A stretch of DNA of 64,000 bases from Ampullaceana balthica (Eukaryota > Mollusca > Gastropoda > Lymnaeidae): contig CALYLW010000280.1 of NCBI GenBank assembly GCA_944989445.1, forward strand, positions 62,001-126,000, read 5' to 3'. The position numbers and the translations under genes were made by a program. How positions within the stretch are numbered: position 1 is the stretch's first letter; each line of letters begins with the position of its first letter. A model generated the notes under the pieces. That model made no database searches. It worked only from the letters and a program-made list of their open reading frames with translations, and was not told where the DNA came from. Below are positions 20,397 through 31,793 of this stretch, in pieces.

Positions 20397-20916
20397 GTTC
20401 TAAACTAATCTTAGCTGTACAACACAGGTTCATGTTATCAACTTAACAAAATACATACATAAATTAAGGGATGGAGGGCAGAAACAGGATAGCAAAATAA
20501 TAAATTGTATAGGAATGACACATTTTAGAAGATAAAACCTTTAAAAAGGTTTATCTTAGGTATAAGAGTGCTAACAGATATGGGTTCAAAGGGTAGATGC
20601 CAGCTGAAACTTTATACAAAAGTAGCCTTTTTGCATCATTTACTTAAGTCATTGACATAAAGTGACATCCTGTTATATCCATTTTAAATAAATCTAAGAT
20701 TTTAAACTTACTTGTAGGCCTACTAAGACTACAAACACTTTTAATAAAAGACAAATAAAGTTGACTTAATAGACCTAAAAAATATATAAAACTTAATTAA
20801 GGAATATTTTTCTGAAGGGAACCTATTTGAAATAGTTTCTTATCATTTTAATAATTTAATTTGTTTTGTCAGTATAAGCCAAATGATACTCTAAAAATTA
20901 TTGTTCCATTCTAAGA
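20397..20916. other. No gene recognised
   Basis: AT-rich; nothing supported. Confidence 0.4.
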
Positions 20917-23586
20917 TCTATCAATATAAAAATCAAAGTATGTATGTATGTCCTTTATAGCTGACTAATCATTCATCCGATCGCCATGAAACTTTTGGAG
21001 ACTTTTAAGTGCGCTCCTGGGATGGTCACTGGCAACTTTTTTTGCTAAATTTAACACTCATGGGGCGCCGGGGGCCCATAATATGATTTTTTTTCTTATA
21101 TGAGCTATATAAAAATTAGTTTAAGCGTTAGCTATTAGGTAAATTGATGTATCTTAACCAAACTTTGTATATAACAACTTGGTAGCCAATACTGAAATAC
21201 TATATGGCACTAATTTCCTAATGTCCATTTCTTCGGGTCTGGGGGCCTAAAATGTCTTTTTTCATAAAAGTTTAAGATTTTATTCCCCATTCAAGTATTA
21301 AAGATCTAGATAAATATAGAGAAATATATACGCTATGAAATTGATTGAACTAAACAGGTGTTTTGAACTTGACATCTTGCACTAATTGGGCAAGATGGGC
21401 CCTTAATGTCGTTTTTTTGCCTATATGAGCTTTATAAAAGTTAGTTTATGTGATAGCTACTGAGTAAATGAATGGATCTTAACCAAACTTTGTATACAAA
21501 AACTTGGTAGCCCATATTAAAATAAAAAAGGGCACTGCACGTCTAGTGTCCAATTGTTCAGGGCTGGGGGCCCCAAATGTCTTTTTTTGTAATATGTTTG
21601 AGATATTATTTGCCATTCAATTTTTAACGATCTTGAGAAATATATCCATTAGGAAACTGAATTAAAATGAACAGCATGTTGAAATTTACATCTCACATCA
21701 TCGATTTGGCCGGGGACCCCAAATGTTTTTTTTTCGTATTTGTTTGAGATATTATTTGCCATTCTATTTTGAATGATCTTGAGAAATATATCCATGATGA
21801 AACTGAATTAACATGAACATCATTTTTGAAATTTACATCTTATATCGAATGGCCAGGGGGCCCAAATATCTTTTTTGTTGTTGCATACTCTAAGATAATA
21901 TTTCCCACTCAGTTTTTAACGATCTTGAGAAATATATCTATATATATAAAAATCAAAGTATGTATGCATGTATGTATGTCCTTTATAGCTGACTAAACCA
22001 TTCATTCGATCGCCATGAAACTTTTGAAGACTTTTGAGTATGCTCCTGGGATGGTAACTGGCAACTTCTTTTGCAATATTTAACACTCATGGGGCGCCGG
22101 GGGCCCATAATATGTTTTTTTCTTATATGAGCTATATAAAAATTACTTTAAGCGTTAACTATTAGGTAAATTGATGGATTTTAACCAAATTTTGTATATA
22201 ACAACTTGGTAGCCAATATTGAAATACTATTGGGCAATAATTTCTTAATGTCCATTTCTTCGGGGCTGGGGGCCCAAAATGTCTTTTTTCACAAACATTT
22301 AAGATTTTATTCCCGATTCAAGTATTAAAGATGCAGATAAAAATAGAGAAATATATCCGTTATGAAATTGATTGAAATAAACAGGTGTTTTGAATTTGAC
22401 ATCTTGTACTAATTGGGCCCTGGGGCCCTTAATGTCGTTTTTTTTGTTGCTTATATGAGCTAAATAAAATTACTTTATGTGAAAGCCTCTGAGTAAATGA
22501 ATGGATCTTAACCAAACTTTGTATATAAAAACTTGGTAGCCCATATTAAAATAACAAAGGGCCCTGCACGTCTAATGTTCAGGGGCCCCGAATGTATTTT
22601 TTAGAATATGTTTGAAATATGATTTGCCATTCTATTTTTAACGATCTTGAGAAATATATCCATGATGAAACAGAATTTAAATGAACAGGCTTTCAAAATG
22701 TTCATCTTGAACCGAATGGGCCCGGGGGCCCTTAATGTATTTTTTTCTTAAACATTAGATAAATAAAATTAGTTTAATTGTTAGATAATGAGAATATAAC
22801 TGGATTTTGACCAAACTTGGTATACAAAAAGGTAATAGCCTATATTAAATTACTATAGGGCACCGAACTCCTAATGTCCATTTCCTCGGGGTTGGGGCCC
22901 TAAATGTGTTTTTACTAAACTTTGTGTATATTGTATTCCCCATTCAATTTTACACAATATTGAGGAATATAGATACTATATTCACATATTTGTAATAAAA
23001 GTGAACAGATTTTCGAACGTCATATGTTAAACTGATGGACCCGGTGACCCTTAAAGTAATTTCTTTTTTATCTATATATGTATTACTTTTTACTGAGATC
23101 GTTGCAACGCACGACGGGTCTGCTAGTCTATTATAAAACTGAATTTAAATGAACAGGTTTTCAAAATGTACATCTTGAACCGAATGGGCCAGGGGCCCTT
23201 AATGTATTTTTTCCTTATATTAGCTAAATAAAAAATAGTTTAATTGTTAGATAATGAGAAAATTACTTGATTTTGACCAAAATAAAGAGGTTATATTAAA
23301 TTACCATATGGCACTGAACTCCTAATGTCCATTTCCTCGGGGCTGGGGGCCCTAAATGTGTTTTTTTACTAAACTTTTAATATTGTATTCCCATTCAATT
23401 TTACACGATATTGAGCAATGTAGGTAAATATATTTATATATTTGTTATGAAATTGATTGAAATGAACAGATTTTCGAACGTCATCCGTTAAACTGAAAGG
23501 CCCGGTGACCCTTAATGTAATTTCTTTTTTTATCTATATGTATTCCTTTTTACTGAGATCATTGCAACGCACGACGGGTCTGCTAC
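20917..23586 (+). mobile_element. Outer non-autonomous Helitron
   Basis: The 5' end is TCTATCAATATAAAAATC after an A (20916). The 3' end is CACGACGGGTCTGCTAC before a T (23587), with the terminal CTAG mutated to CTAC. There are no terminal inverted repeats and no duplication, as expected for Helitrons. The body is built of diverged internal repeats marked by GGGGCCC-type motifs and GATCTTGAGAAATATATC. A second Helitron (21937-23126) is inserted in it, so the original outer element is about 1.48 kb. No Rep/helicase gene is present. Confidence 0.82.
21937..23126 (+). mobile_element. Inner Helitron nested in 20917-23586
   Basis: The 5' end is TCTATATATATAAAAATC (A at 21936) and the 3' end is CACGACGGGTCTGCTAG (T at 23127). 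It belongs to the same family as the host element: both share GTATGTATGTCCTTTATAGC and TGCAACGCACGACGGGTC. Removing it joins GAGAAATATA to TCTATTATAAAACTG and restores an internal repeat unit of the outer element, which fits precise insertion between A and T. Confidence 0.87.
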
Positions 23587-23788
23587 TATCTCATAAAAAG
23601 ACTAAAAACATTTTGTACAATGTCCAATAAATATAATGTGGTAACCATAAACTATATTTTGATGTTGTAAATTGAAAATAAATTGCATAGTACTTTTAAA
23701 CTGCAATTGCACTTCTCATTTATATTTTAAATAATCAAATTTCTTTTGCTTCAGTTACTTACTGATTTCCTATTTCAACAAAGTAAAG

Positions 23789-23874
23789 ATGAAAAGATTC
23801 ATGCTGTTATTGGCTGTTTGCAGCCTATACCTTAGCAGCGCCTTTGGATTGACTGAAAAAGAATTACTAAAGAA
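23789..23874 (+). CDS. DUF4773 gene exon 1 (signal peptide)
   Basis: Encodes the start Met, the hydrophobic signal peptide and GLTEKELLK; the donor is AA|GTATGG. Without splicing the frame would end at TGA eight bases after the donor G, which supports the splice. Confidence 0.85.
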
Positions 23875-26800
23875 GTATGGCATATGAAATGTTACTACTT
23901 GATATTATATCTATGCATGCTCAACTTTTTTTTCTGAAGCAACTTTAATTTTGGCTGGCTGGTGAATTGTTATAAAAGTTAAACAAGTTTTGAACAATGA
24001 AAATGAACAAATATTGAAATACATCTATATTAGTAAAAGATAGATTTTTTAACTTAAAAAGTATTGAAAAATATTTCATTTCTAAAAGTCTCCTATTAGA
24101 TCAGTTATTGATTATTTGTCAAGAATTTATAAATGCTCTTATTTTTCTCATTATTGGCATCCCTAACAAAGACAATCTGTTATTTTGATTTAATTAAGAA
24201 ATAAATGAACAGCATTACATATTTTAGATTTAACTCTTCAATTAAATCTTAGATTGTAAATATGTTTCTTTTCTTTTTGTTGTTTTATTAATTTTAAAAC
24301 AGTGTTACAATTTTAATCTGAAAAATATGTATTAGTGTGTAATAATTAGATTTACATTGTGATTAAATCTTTACATTATGTGCCATAAAAATAAAATTTT
24401 TAAATTCATTATTTTTATTATAAATTTTCCTCTATGTCATCCAGATCTAAGGCAGATGTTATGAAAATACTGAGAGAGGTGGAAGGAAGTGTTGAGGGGA
24501 ACATGAAACCAGCCAGGCAGGATGTCTATGATCTTGAGGGTAAAGCAGATGTGCATGTCATGTGATACAATTTGCCAATACATTTTGCTTTACTTGGCAT
24601 TTGTATATAGTGTACTAACTCTTATATGTAACTAATCTTGTTTGTCTAACTTGCCATGGGGCCAGTTAAGGTCAATCTTTATTTGTTAGACACTTACATT
24701 CTCTACAACTGGATGTGAGTTTTCTTTGCTTCTTAATATTGTTAGACTGTCTTGTTCTACAATTTACAATTAAAATAGTGTGAACACCGCTTTTCAAATT
24801 TAAACACACAAACAAACTCCAAGTAGGGAGCTATTATGTAAATTGTAACTGCTCATAAATATTCAGGAGACACAAGCAAAGAATAGTTGGAAGTGTAAAT
24901 GTGTTCATGATAAAGCTATTACATTTTTTAAATAAATCACTTTTAAGAGTTACATTCATCAACTAAATTATAGTTATAAAAACATCAAATGTTTTATTTT
25001 GAAAAAAATAAATTAACCAGTGTTTTAATCTAAAATTGTAAAACTCAGATTTGAAACTATAGCTTTGTAACCAAGACCAGACAAGGCAGTGAGTTAAATG
25101 TTTAGATCATGTTGCTTCTAATTCACTTTTCACTCGAGTCTACAACTTACCTATGATTATAAGTAATACACAGAGTTAGCCAGGAAAATGTTTTTATGCA
25201 GAATTCCTGGGCAATCCTATGCCCTATAAACAAGTCTGATATCTTATAATAGCATTTTTACATGCTTTATTATGATTTGACACAACTTTTGACTTCTTTT
25301 CAAAACTAATTAATATGCACAAGAATTTGAAAAATTGAGTTCTGGAAGTTTCAGATATTATTTTATTTTGCATAAAAATAATTCAATATAGTTAGCCAAG
25401 GCAGTGTTCTTGTTTATTGACTCAGATATAATGTAGGATTGAATATTTTCTGTGTAGATTAAATTATTTGTTAGATCCTAATTTGCTTAGTGCTTGGACT
25501 TCCTTTATTTGTAGTATTACAATTGATCACTCTGTGTTTTGGATGTTGGACTAAGTATATCTGAGAAGATTAATGCGTCCACAGACCATGCCGGTCTGTT
25601 GGCAAGTGTTGCAGCGTTCACAGGTAACGGCTATGAGGGTTCCACGCATTACCCAGTATATCATCATTAGTCTCAATGGACTTTGTCATTTAAAATTATC
25701 TATAATTTTACCTTATTTTATTAATTGTAACTGAGTTGAAAATTGATAATTATTTAAGTGTTTTTATCAATCACAACCAGGGGTGCCACTGCTCCGGTTT
25801 ATTCCGGATTCGTGAAGCTAAATATTTTTATTTTCCGGATTCCCAAGTTTTTTATTTTGCTCTTCCCGGATTCGCGAAGTTTTTTCTCGCTCTTCCTGGA
25901 TTTTCCGGATTTGTGAGTTTAGTTTTTCAAATTTGGCTTCTGGGTTTTAAAGAAGGGGGAAAAAGTCATAATGTGCGGAAAGCCTATTCAGTGAGATGTG
26001 AACTCGCTATGAATAGGATGGGTACCTTGACCTCTCCCTTCCTTTAGCTCTCATCTCATTGTCACGCGATCGCGCATCATTCTGCGCATATCAAAAATAT
26101 ATGTAAAAACTTAGACAAAATAATTGAACGGGTCGTACTACGTTTGAATCCGAATTTTGTGCTTGACGTCAGTTTTCAAGAAAATAATTTAATTTTATCA
26201 CGGATTACGTCAGACTTGTGCTTTTGGATGAGCGTTTTACTGTTTATAAATACTAACATGGCATTAGCAGCTTTTCGTCTTCTTACTTTTAGTAAAAGTT
26301 TGACCGTTGTCCTTTATGTTCGCTAGAACTAGAAGTGTCTCTACCACTTTCGTTTTAGCATGCATTAATTATCAAAAGATGAAGCAAAAATGATTGCGGT
26401 TTGCATCTAAACTGACTGGGTTGGAAAAAACATTAATTAATATTTAATTTTTCCCGCAATATTAAAAAAAAATCTAATTAAATTAGGGCTATGCCTATGG
26501 CTATGCCTCTACTGTAGTCTACTAAGCTATACTATGTACAGATACATCAATTTAAAATAAAAAATTACGACAGTTCAAGTTTATGGCTAAGGACTTTGAC
26601 TTTGTGCTTTGGCAATACTACTAAATAATAATAGTAATTTTCACGGCTACTTCTCGTTTAGTAATTTAAATTTAAGTAATTATCCAATATTTGCAATAGG
26701 AGTAGTAATTGTATTGTAATTCTAAACCAAACCTAAATTATAGTTTATACTATTCATTTTTATTAGGCCTCTACTCTACAAGTTAAAAAGTATAAGTATG

Positions 26801-27101
26801 AGATGAAGGCATATTAGTCTTAAAACAATAATAATTATTAAATTTTGAACCTACTATAACCTATAATTTATGTGATAAATATGAGTTAATTTCAAAACAA
26901 GCCCATAAAATGACTTAAAACAAAGAAATAAAATTCAAAATAATAATAATTTATTTAATTAATCGTATTAAAATATATAAATAATATGAAATATTAGTGT
27001 AAGATATTGTAAGGGAATTCCATATTATAGATACTCTAAATAGGCCTAGGCACGTTTCTTTTGTATTGTACATACTGCCTAGCCTATAATATAAATATAT
27101 A

Positions 27102-27135
<34 letters not shown>

Positions 27136-29929
27136 TTCTTTAAACTTTTGTGAATGCGATATAAATATTGTCGAAATGGTAAAAAGTGTTCAACGCACCT
27201 GATGATGGATTTAATTGGTTGGAAAATGAAAATTACAGTGGCCAGTAGCACTTCCTTACGTTTAAATTTTCAGGGTTTAAAAAATTTATAAAAGAATTTT
27301 CAGGATTCAAGAAATTTTTAAAAAGGGATTTCAGGGTTCACAGCTTCAAGTGAGTGGCACCCCTGATCACAAACATTTTGAATTGTATATTTTTATTTTA
27401 GTTACTGTTTCTCAAATATTAGTATGTTCTGCTCTTTTAAGGAGCTCACAAAATTGTCAAAACTGGTTGAATTAAAAAAACATTGCATGATGTGTTTCTT
27501 GTCTTTTTATAGACTGGAGATTGAAGGAGAACTGCTCGTGTCAGAACTACTCTTGTGGCTGTTGCCTGCACCTTGAAGTTCCCCAAATTTCCCTCAATGA
27601 TACAGGTAAGAAGTCATCCTCAGTGACTAAAGTAATTTAGTCACAAAATATAAATGTCAAAATTATGCAGTTATAGTTATTATATTTCTCTATAAAATTT
27701 GACTATTTTAAGTAAGGGACTTACAATTACATACATTTTAGAGCATTCAAAATTATGCAGAATATGTCACAGTTGAGATGTCTTAGAGCAACAAAAAAAA
27801 AGCCCCAAAAATGTGAAACAAGCACTTTTTGCGCTAACTTTTTGAGTTTCCAGAGCCTTAAAAATCTTTTCTAAATCTGTTATTTGGGATGAGCTTATGA
27901 AGTAGAATAAACCATTTCAGAAAATTAACTTTTTAGCAGGACATATGTTGTGTCCAATTGGGAGCATTGGTGTGAATTCAGTGAGAAAGTATTGTGGAGT
28001 TCCTAGAAGGGTGGTCGTGGAGATTGGACATATTCACTTTCTTACAGTGCTAGGGTCAATGAAACCGTTGTGAGCACTGATTGTGGGAAGGGAAAACCTG
28101 GGAGGGCTTTTATAAAGAGCTATGAATAGATTAGAGAATCTTAATTGGGGACTTTGCTTTGAGACTGCAGTAGGTCTGTTGTAGACTGTTGAAGGACTGG
28201 GAACTTGCTGAATACTAGTCAAGAGAAGGCAGAAGTAATCATGACCATGAAAAAGAAAAGGAAGCCAGGGCTTTCCAACTCGTTTTTTCCTTATTTTGCA
28301 GTAGGATTGACAGTTACAGAGACAAAAGGTTCACTACAGTAGGTAGGGAGATAGCATAGAGGATGTTAAAAGAAGACTTAAAGATGTGGAATTAAAAAGA
28401 GAATATAGGGTTTGTGGTGCTATTGTGGTATGTGTACATGTGAGGGATGCACTCTTGAGCTGATGGTGAGAAAGCTTCTGTTCATTCTCAAAGGGGCACT
28501 CCACTAGATTGTCTTGACGCCTTAATACATCAAACGTGATAAGCTATCCTACAACAAAGTGATTGATGTTTTTTGTAATCATTGTTTGTTATTTTATCCC
28601 TAGGATGTCTGAACATAACTTACCTTGTGGACGAATATGGATTTGAGTTTTTATTCAGTATTGATGGGAAAATTATAATTGACAAAAAAGTATCAGGTAA
28701 CTTATAGTCAATGTTTTTGACAGTGAAACTTTATAAAATTCCAAATGAAAACAGTAAAGTTTCTATATTTGTTGTAAAGATTTATTCCCAAATCTTATTG
28801 GATGAATTATGTGGCCATTTAAAGTAACGAAAAAAGCCAAAATGCATCCTTTAAAAGGAGCGATTTTTTGTGTGTAAATGAAAAGAATTAATGTGTTAAT
28901 AGTTAAAAGAATAAAATTGTGTAAATATTAAATGTCAAAAACCATGTGATAGGACATTTAAACACTTTGTTTAGGGCCATCCATAATAGATGTGATGTAG
29001 CTGGGGTGTGTGAGGTAAAGGTATTGTATTATATACGTTTTATGGCAATGTTTTATTTTTAATTATGCTATCTTTTGTGTAGATTTGATGTAGAGATTAT
29101 GTGTTTACTTTGTCAAGGTGAAGCTTTCTAGAAGTGATGAATCTAGAATGTTAATTATCTAGTACATTCTTTACAAAATTAGTCTAAAATGAGTTCATCA
29201 CTAATGTTAGAATGGAGAAGATGCGCCCATTATATTATAAATGGTTGAGGAGTTTGACATATTTTCTGCCTCATATTTACTACTTGTCATATATACCTGC
29301 TTGTTGCACATGTGTGTATTTTCAGTTCACATATTATTCTGTAAACTTCAACCCGTAGCTTGAGTTGAATTTATTTCCAATGAACCTCATTCTTAGACAC
29401 ATTAAACTGTATTAAATTTATTATTCTCCTTTCACTGGGTGTCAAATTCTTAAGCTAGGATTTTATAATAATGGAATGGTTAGGGGAAAAAAACAAGGTA
29501 AAATTTTAAAGTAAAAAAATAGGTGACATTAATTTAAGAGAAGTTTCTGATGTTTTAATTTAATCTTGTGTTAAGCATGACCTATCCCTTTCTAATGAAT
29601 GCACTCAAATTGTCTTGCCTTTTAGAAATTATAGCTGAAAAAAATTGAATCAATTTTTTCATTACTTAAATTTTATTTCCATGTGATACTTTGTTTCCTT
29701 GACAGTGAAGAACCCTCCCCCCATCTGTGCTGCCATCCCTTACATCCATAACCTGGCCAGCGTCTGTATCCGTTTCTACAACCTGGACTACAAAGAGAAG
29801 CAGTTCTCAGGATGTGCAGCACTGGAGGCTGAGCTCGAAGGGATTGTTGTCAAAAAGATCGAGTTGGGCTGCTTCAAGATCCCTCCAAGTGTTGCTCTTT
29901 ACCGCACACACAGGATTGCCCAGCCATAA
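23789..29929 (+). CDS. Secreted DUF4773-domain protein, 5 exons, 196 aa
   Basis: Coding exons are 23789-23874, 24445-24539, 27513-27605, 28604-28696 and 29706-29929. All introns follow GT-AG and the 591 nt read without a stop. Residues 1-20 (MKRFMLLLAVCSLYLSSAFG) form a signal peptide, so the product should be secreted. The mature part shows the DUF4773 pattern: CSCQNYSCGCC (residues 68-78), GCLNITYLVDEYG (92 onward), KNPPPICAAIP (124 onward), VCIRFYNLD, FSGCAALEAE and a final LGCFKIPP. The many Cys suggest disulfide bonding. DUF4773 occurs in arthropods and molluscs without an assigned function, and none is proposed. Intron 2 contains a SINE piece and a 1.6-kb hAT element. An AG just upstream (about 23751) suggests a separate 5' non-coding exon. 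AATAAA motifs follow the stop, for example near 30487. Confidence 0.9.
24445..24539 (+). CDS. DUF4773 gene exon 2
   Basis: Acceptor TCATCCAG|ATCT and donor GAGG|GTAAAG. Encodes a charged linker with KADVMKILREVEGSVEGN between the signal peptide and the Cys domain. Confidence 0.85.
25480..25660 (-). mobile_element. Partial SINE in intron 2 of the DUF4773 gene
   Basis: Shares GCGTCCACAGACCATG, TGTTGGCAAGTG, GCAGCGTTCACAGG and GGTTCCACGCATTACCCAG with the SINE at 16366-16667, in the same orientation. The tRNA-like head is missing, so the copy is truncated at its 5' end. Confidence 0.75.
25778..27365. mobile_element. hAT element (1588 bp) in intron 2 of the DUF4773 gene
   Basis: Ends are CAGGGGTGCCACTG and, reverse-complemented, CAGGGGTGCCACTC. 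Flanking octamers ATCACAAC (25770-25777) and ATCACAAA (27366-27373) match at seven of eight positions. The left subterminal region repeats TTCCGGATTCG-like motifs and the right repeats TTCAGGATTCAAG or TTCAGGGTT. No transposase was readable. A (TA)n tract lies at 27108-27133. Confidence 0.88.
27108..27133. repeat. (TA)n microsatellite
   Basis: Short TA tract inside the intronic hAT element. Confidence 0.9.
27513..27605 (+). CDS. DUF4773 gene exon 3 (Cys-rich motif)
   Basis: Acceptor CTTTTTATAG|ACTGG and donor ACAG|GTAAGA. Encodes WRLKENCSCQNYSCGCC, the defining Cys cluster at the start of the DUF4773 domain. Confidence 0.9.
28604..28696 (+). CDS. DUF4773 gene exon 4
   Basis: Acceptor TATCCCTAG|GATG and donor TCAG|GTAACT. 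Encodes GCLNITYLVDEYGFEFLF and SIDGKIIIDKKVS, the alternating hydrophobic strands of the domain. Confidence 0.9.
28975..29020 (+). mobile_element. Degenerate end of the GGGGCCGTCC family
   Basis: AGGGCCATCCATAATAGATG resembles the left terminus of the elements at 13763 and 57166, within intron 4 of the DUF4773 gene. No partner end was found. Confidence 0.35.
29706..29929 (+). CDS. DUF4773 gene exon 5 (C-terminal half)
   Basis: Acceptor CCTTGACAG|TGAAG. Encodes VKNPPPICAAIPYIHNLA to the stop TAA at 29927-29929. Its codon use is visibly more GC-rich than the flanking DNA, as expected for a conserved exon. Confidence 0.92.
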
Positions 29930-30582
29930 ACAGGTTTATGCTAAAAAAGTTTTTAAGGTTCAACAGCAGTAAAAAAAATAATAAATACCCAATTTTAAAC
30001 TCTGCTTTGAATTAACTGTTAGCAACTGGATTGGTAATATTTCTTGGGATAAACTTATTATTGTAAGCATTTTTCTATTCATGTTACAAACCATACATCT
30101 CAAAGATCTGAGTAACTAACTTATCCCAGAATAGTTTATATTCTTTTAGTGTCGGAACTTGACTTTTCATTTCAGCTTAAGCTTTAAATTTGTGTGATGT
30201 TTCTTTTGATGCTAGAAAGTAATTGTGATGTTATTGGAATTTTGTCTATCAGGCAGGGGTAATACTTTATTTAAAAACTTTTTCTGAAATTTTCTGGTCA
30301 AAATATTTTTTATATACAAGCTTTATTTTTTAAATTATGATTTTTTCCTGTTGTGCTTGGATTTTTTTCCCCTAAAGCTCCTATCAGTGTATGTGCAAAG
30401 AGATGTTGTATATGTTTGATTAATGAAAAAAGTAATGGATCATTGTATGGTCGTCTAAACTCTATCCACTCTTCCACTTGATGGAGTGAATAAATCTTAT
30501 ATTTTCTAATGAGGACATTCTAAAACCATGGATGTGGCCTGAAGAGAATATTTACTGAGGTGACAGTCCACACAACTGCTCA

Positions 30583-31016
30583 GTGAGGGCAGGAGTCTGT
30601 GTCAACCTGCAATTGTCTTAGTCTGGTACTATTCAGTTAATACCATGTGAGGACACGAGTCTGTCAACCTGTAACTGTCTTAGCTTGGTACTATTTAGTT
30701 AATACCACATGAGGACAAGAGTCTGTCAACCTGTAATTGTCTTAGTCTGGTACTATTCAGTTAATACCACATGAGGACAAGAGTCTGTCAACCTGTAACT
30801 GTCTTAGCTTGGTACTATTTAGTTAATACCACATGAGGACAAGAGTCTGTCAACCTGTAATTGTCTTAGTCTGGTACTATTTAGTTAATACCACATGAGG
30901 ACAAGAGTCTGTCAACCTGTAACTGTCTTAGCTTGGTACTATTCAGTTAATACCATGTGAGGACATGAGTCTGTCAACCTATAACTGTCTTAGCCTGGTA
31001 CTATTTAGTTATTACC
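30583..31016 (+). repeat. 62-bp minisatellite, 7 units
   Basis: Seven diverged units share GAGTCTGTCAACCTGTAA, CTGTCTTAG and GGTACTATT. Variants such as AGCTTGG and AGTCTGG alternate between neighbouring units, which points to duplication of a two-unit block. It lies about 650 bp beyond the DUF4773 stop codon. Confidence 0.95.
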
Positions 31017-31342
31017 ATACTATATGACATGTGTTCATTAAGTTTTGATGTATTGATGTCTTAATGTGACAAAAAGAAAGCACTATACTATGCATATTTC
31101 TGTAATGATTTATTGTTGGTTGGCTAATAATGTTCAGTATACTCATTTTAAAATAAATTTACGCTCAATTATGTAGCCTAACGCTAAGGGATATCACTCT
31201 GCTTTTTTTTAAATTTTGCGTTGTAAGCAGTGCTGATTGACTCAAATAGTTATTTCTTGGTGCAGTAATTTGGTGCGCTGCTTTCTAAAATTAGTTTAAA
31301 AATCGTGTGGTGATTAGCACTTTAAAAATTATTATATAAATG

Positions 31343-31793
31343 CTTTGTTTTATTTTCAGGAATATTTCTTATTTATCATACAAGGATAAGTTACTTGGGC
31401 TTTTGACCACACAAAAAAAGTGGACGCCGTAGGCGCCCTACAACCTCTATTTATAATTACTTTGTGTACATTTAAGGTAGTTGAATAATACGTATCTATC
31501 ATACAAGTTTGTTGGGCTTTTGAAAAAAGTGGGCGCCCTAAATAAAAGTGGGTGCCGCAGCACAACCTATATTATATACATACTTTGTGTACATTTCAGG
31601 AATATTTCGTATTTATCATACAAGGATAAGTTACTTGGGCTTTTGACATAAAAATTTTTTTTGTGTACATTTAAGAAATTTTAATATTACATATTTATCA
31701 TTTAAGGACAAGTTAGTTGGGCTTTTGAAAAAGGTGGGCGCCGTAGGCGCCCTTAAACAAAGGGGGCGCCACGGCGCCGCAGCACAAACTAGT
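31343..31793 (+). repeat. Dispersed GGCGCC-rich tandem repeat, copy 2
   Basis: Three to four units share TTTGTGTACATTT, TATTTATCATACAAGGATAA and TTACTTGGGCTTTTGA. They are interspersed with near-palindromes such as GGGCGCCGTAGGCGCCC. The orientation is opposite to the copy at 3411-3695. Confidence 0.75.
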
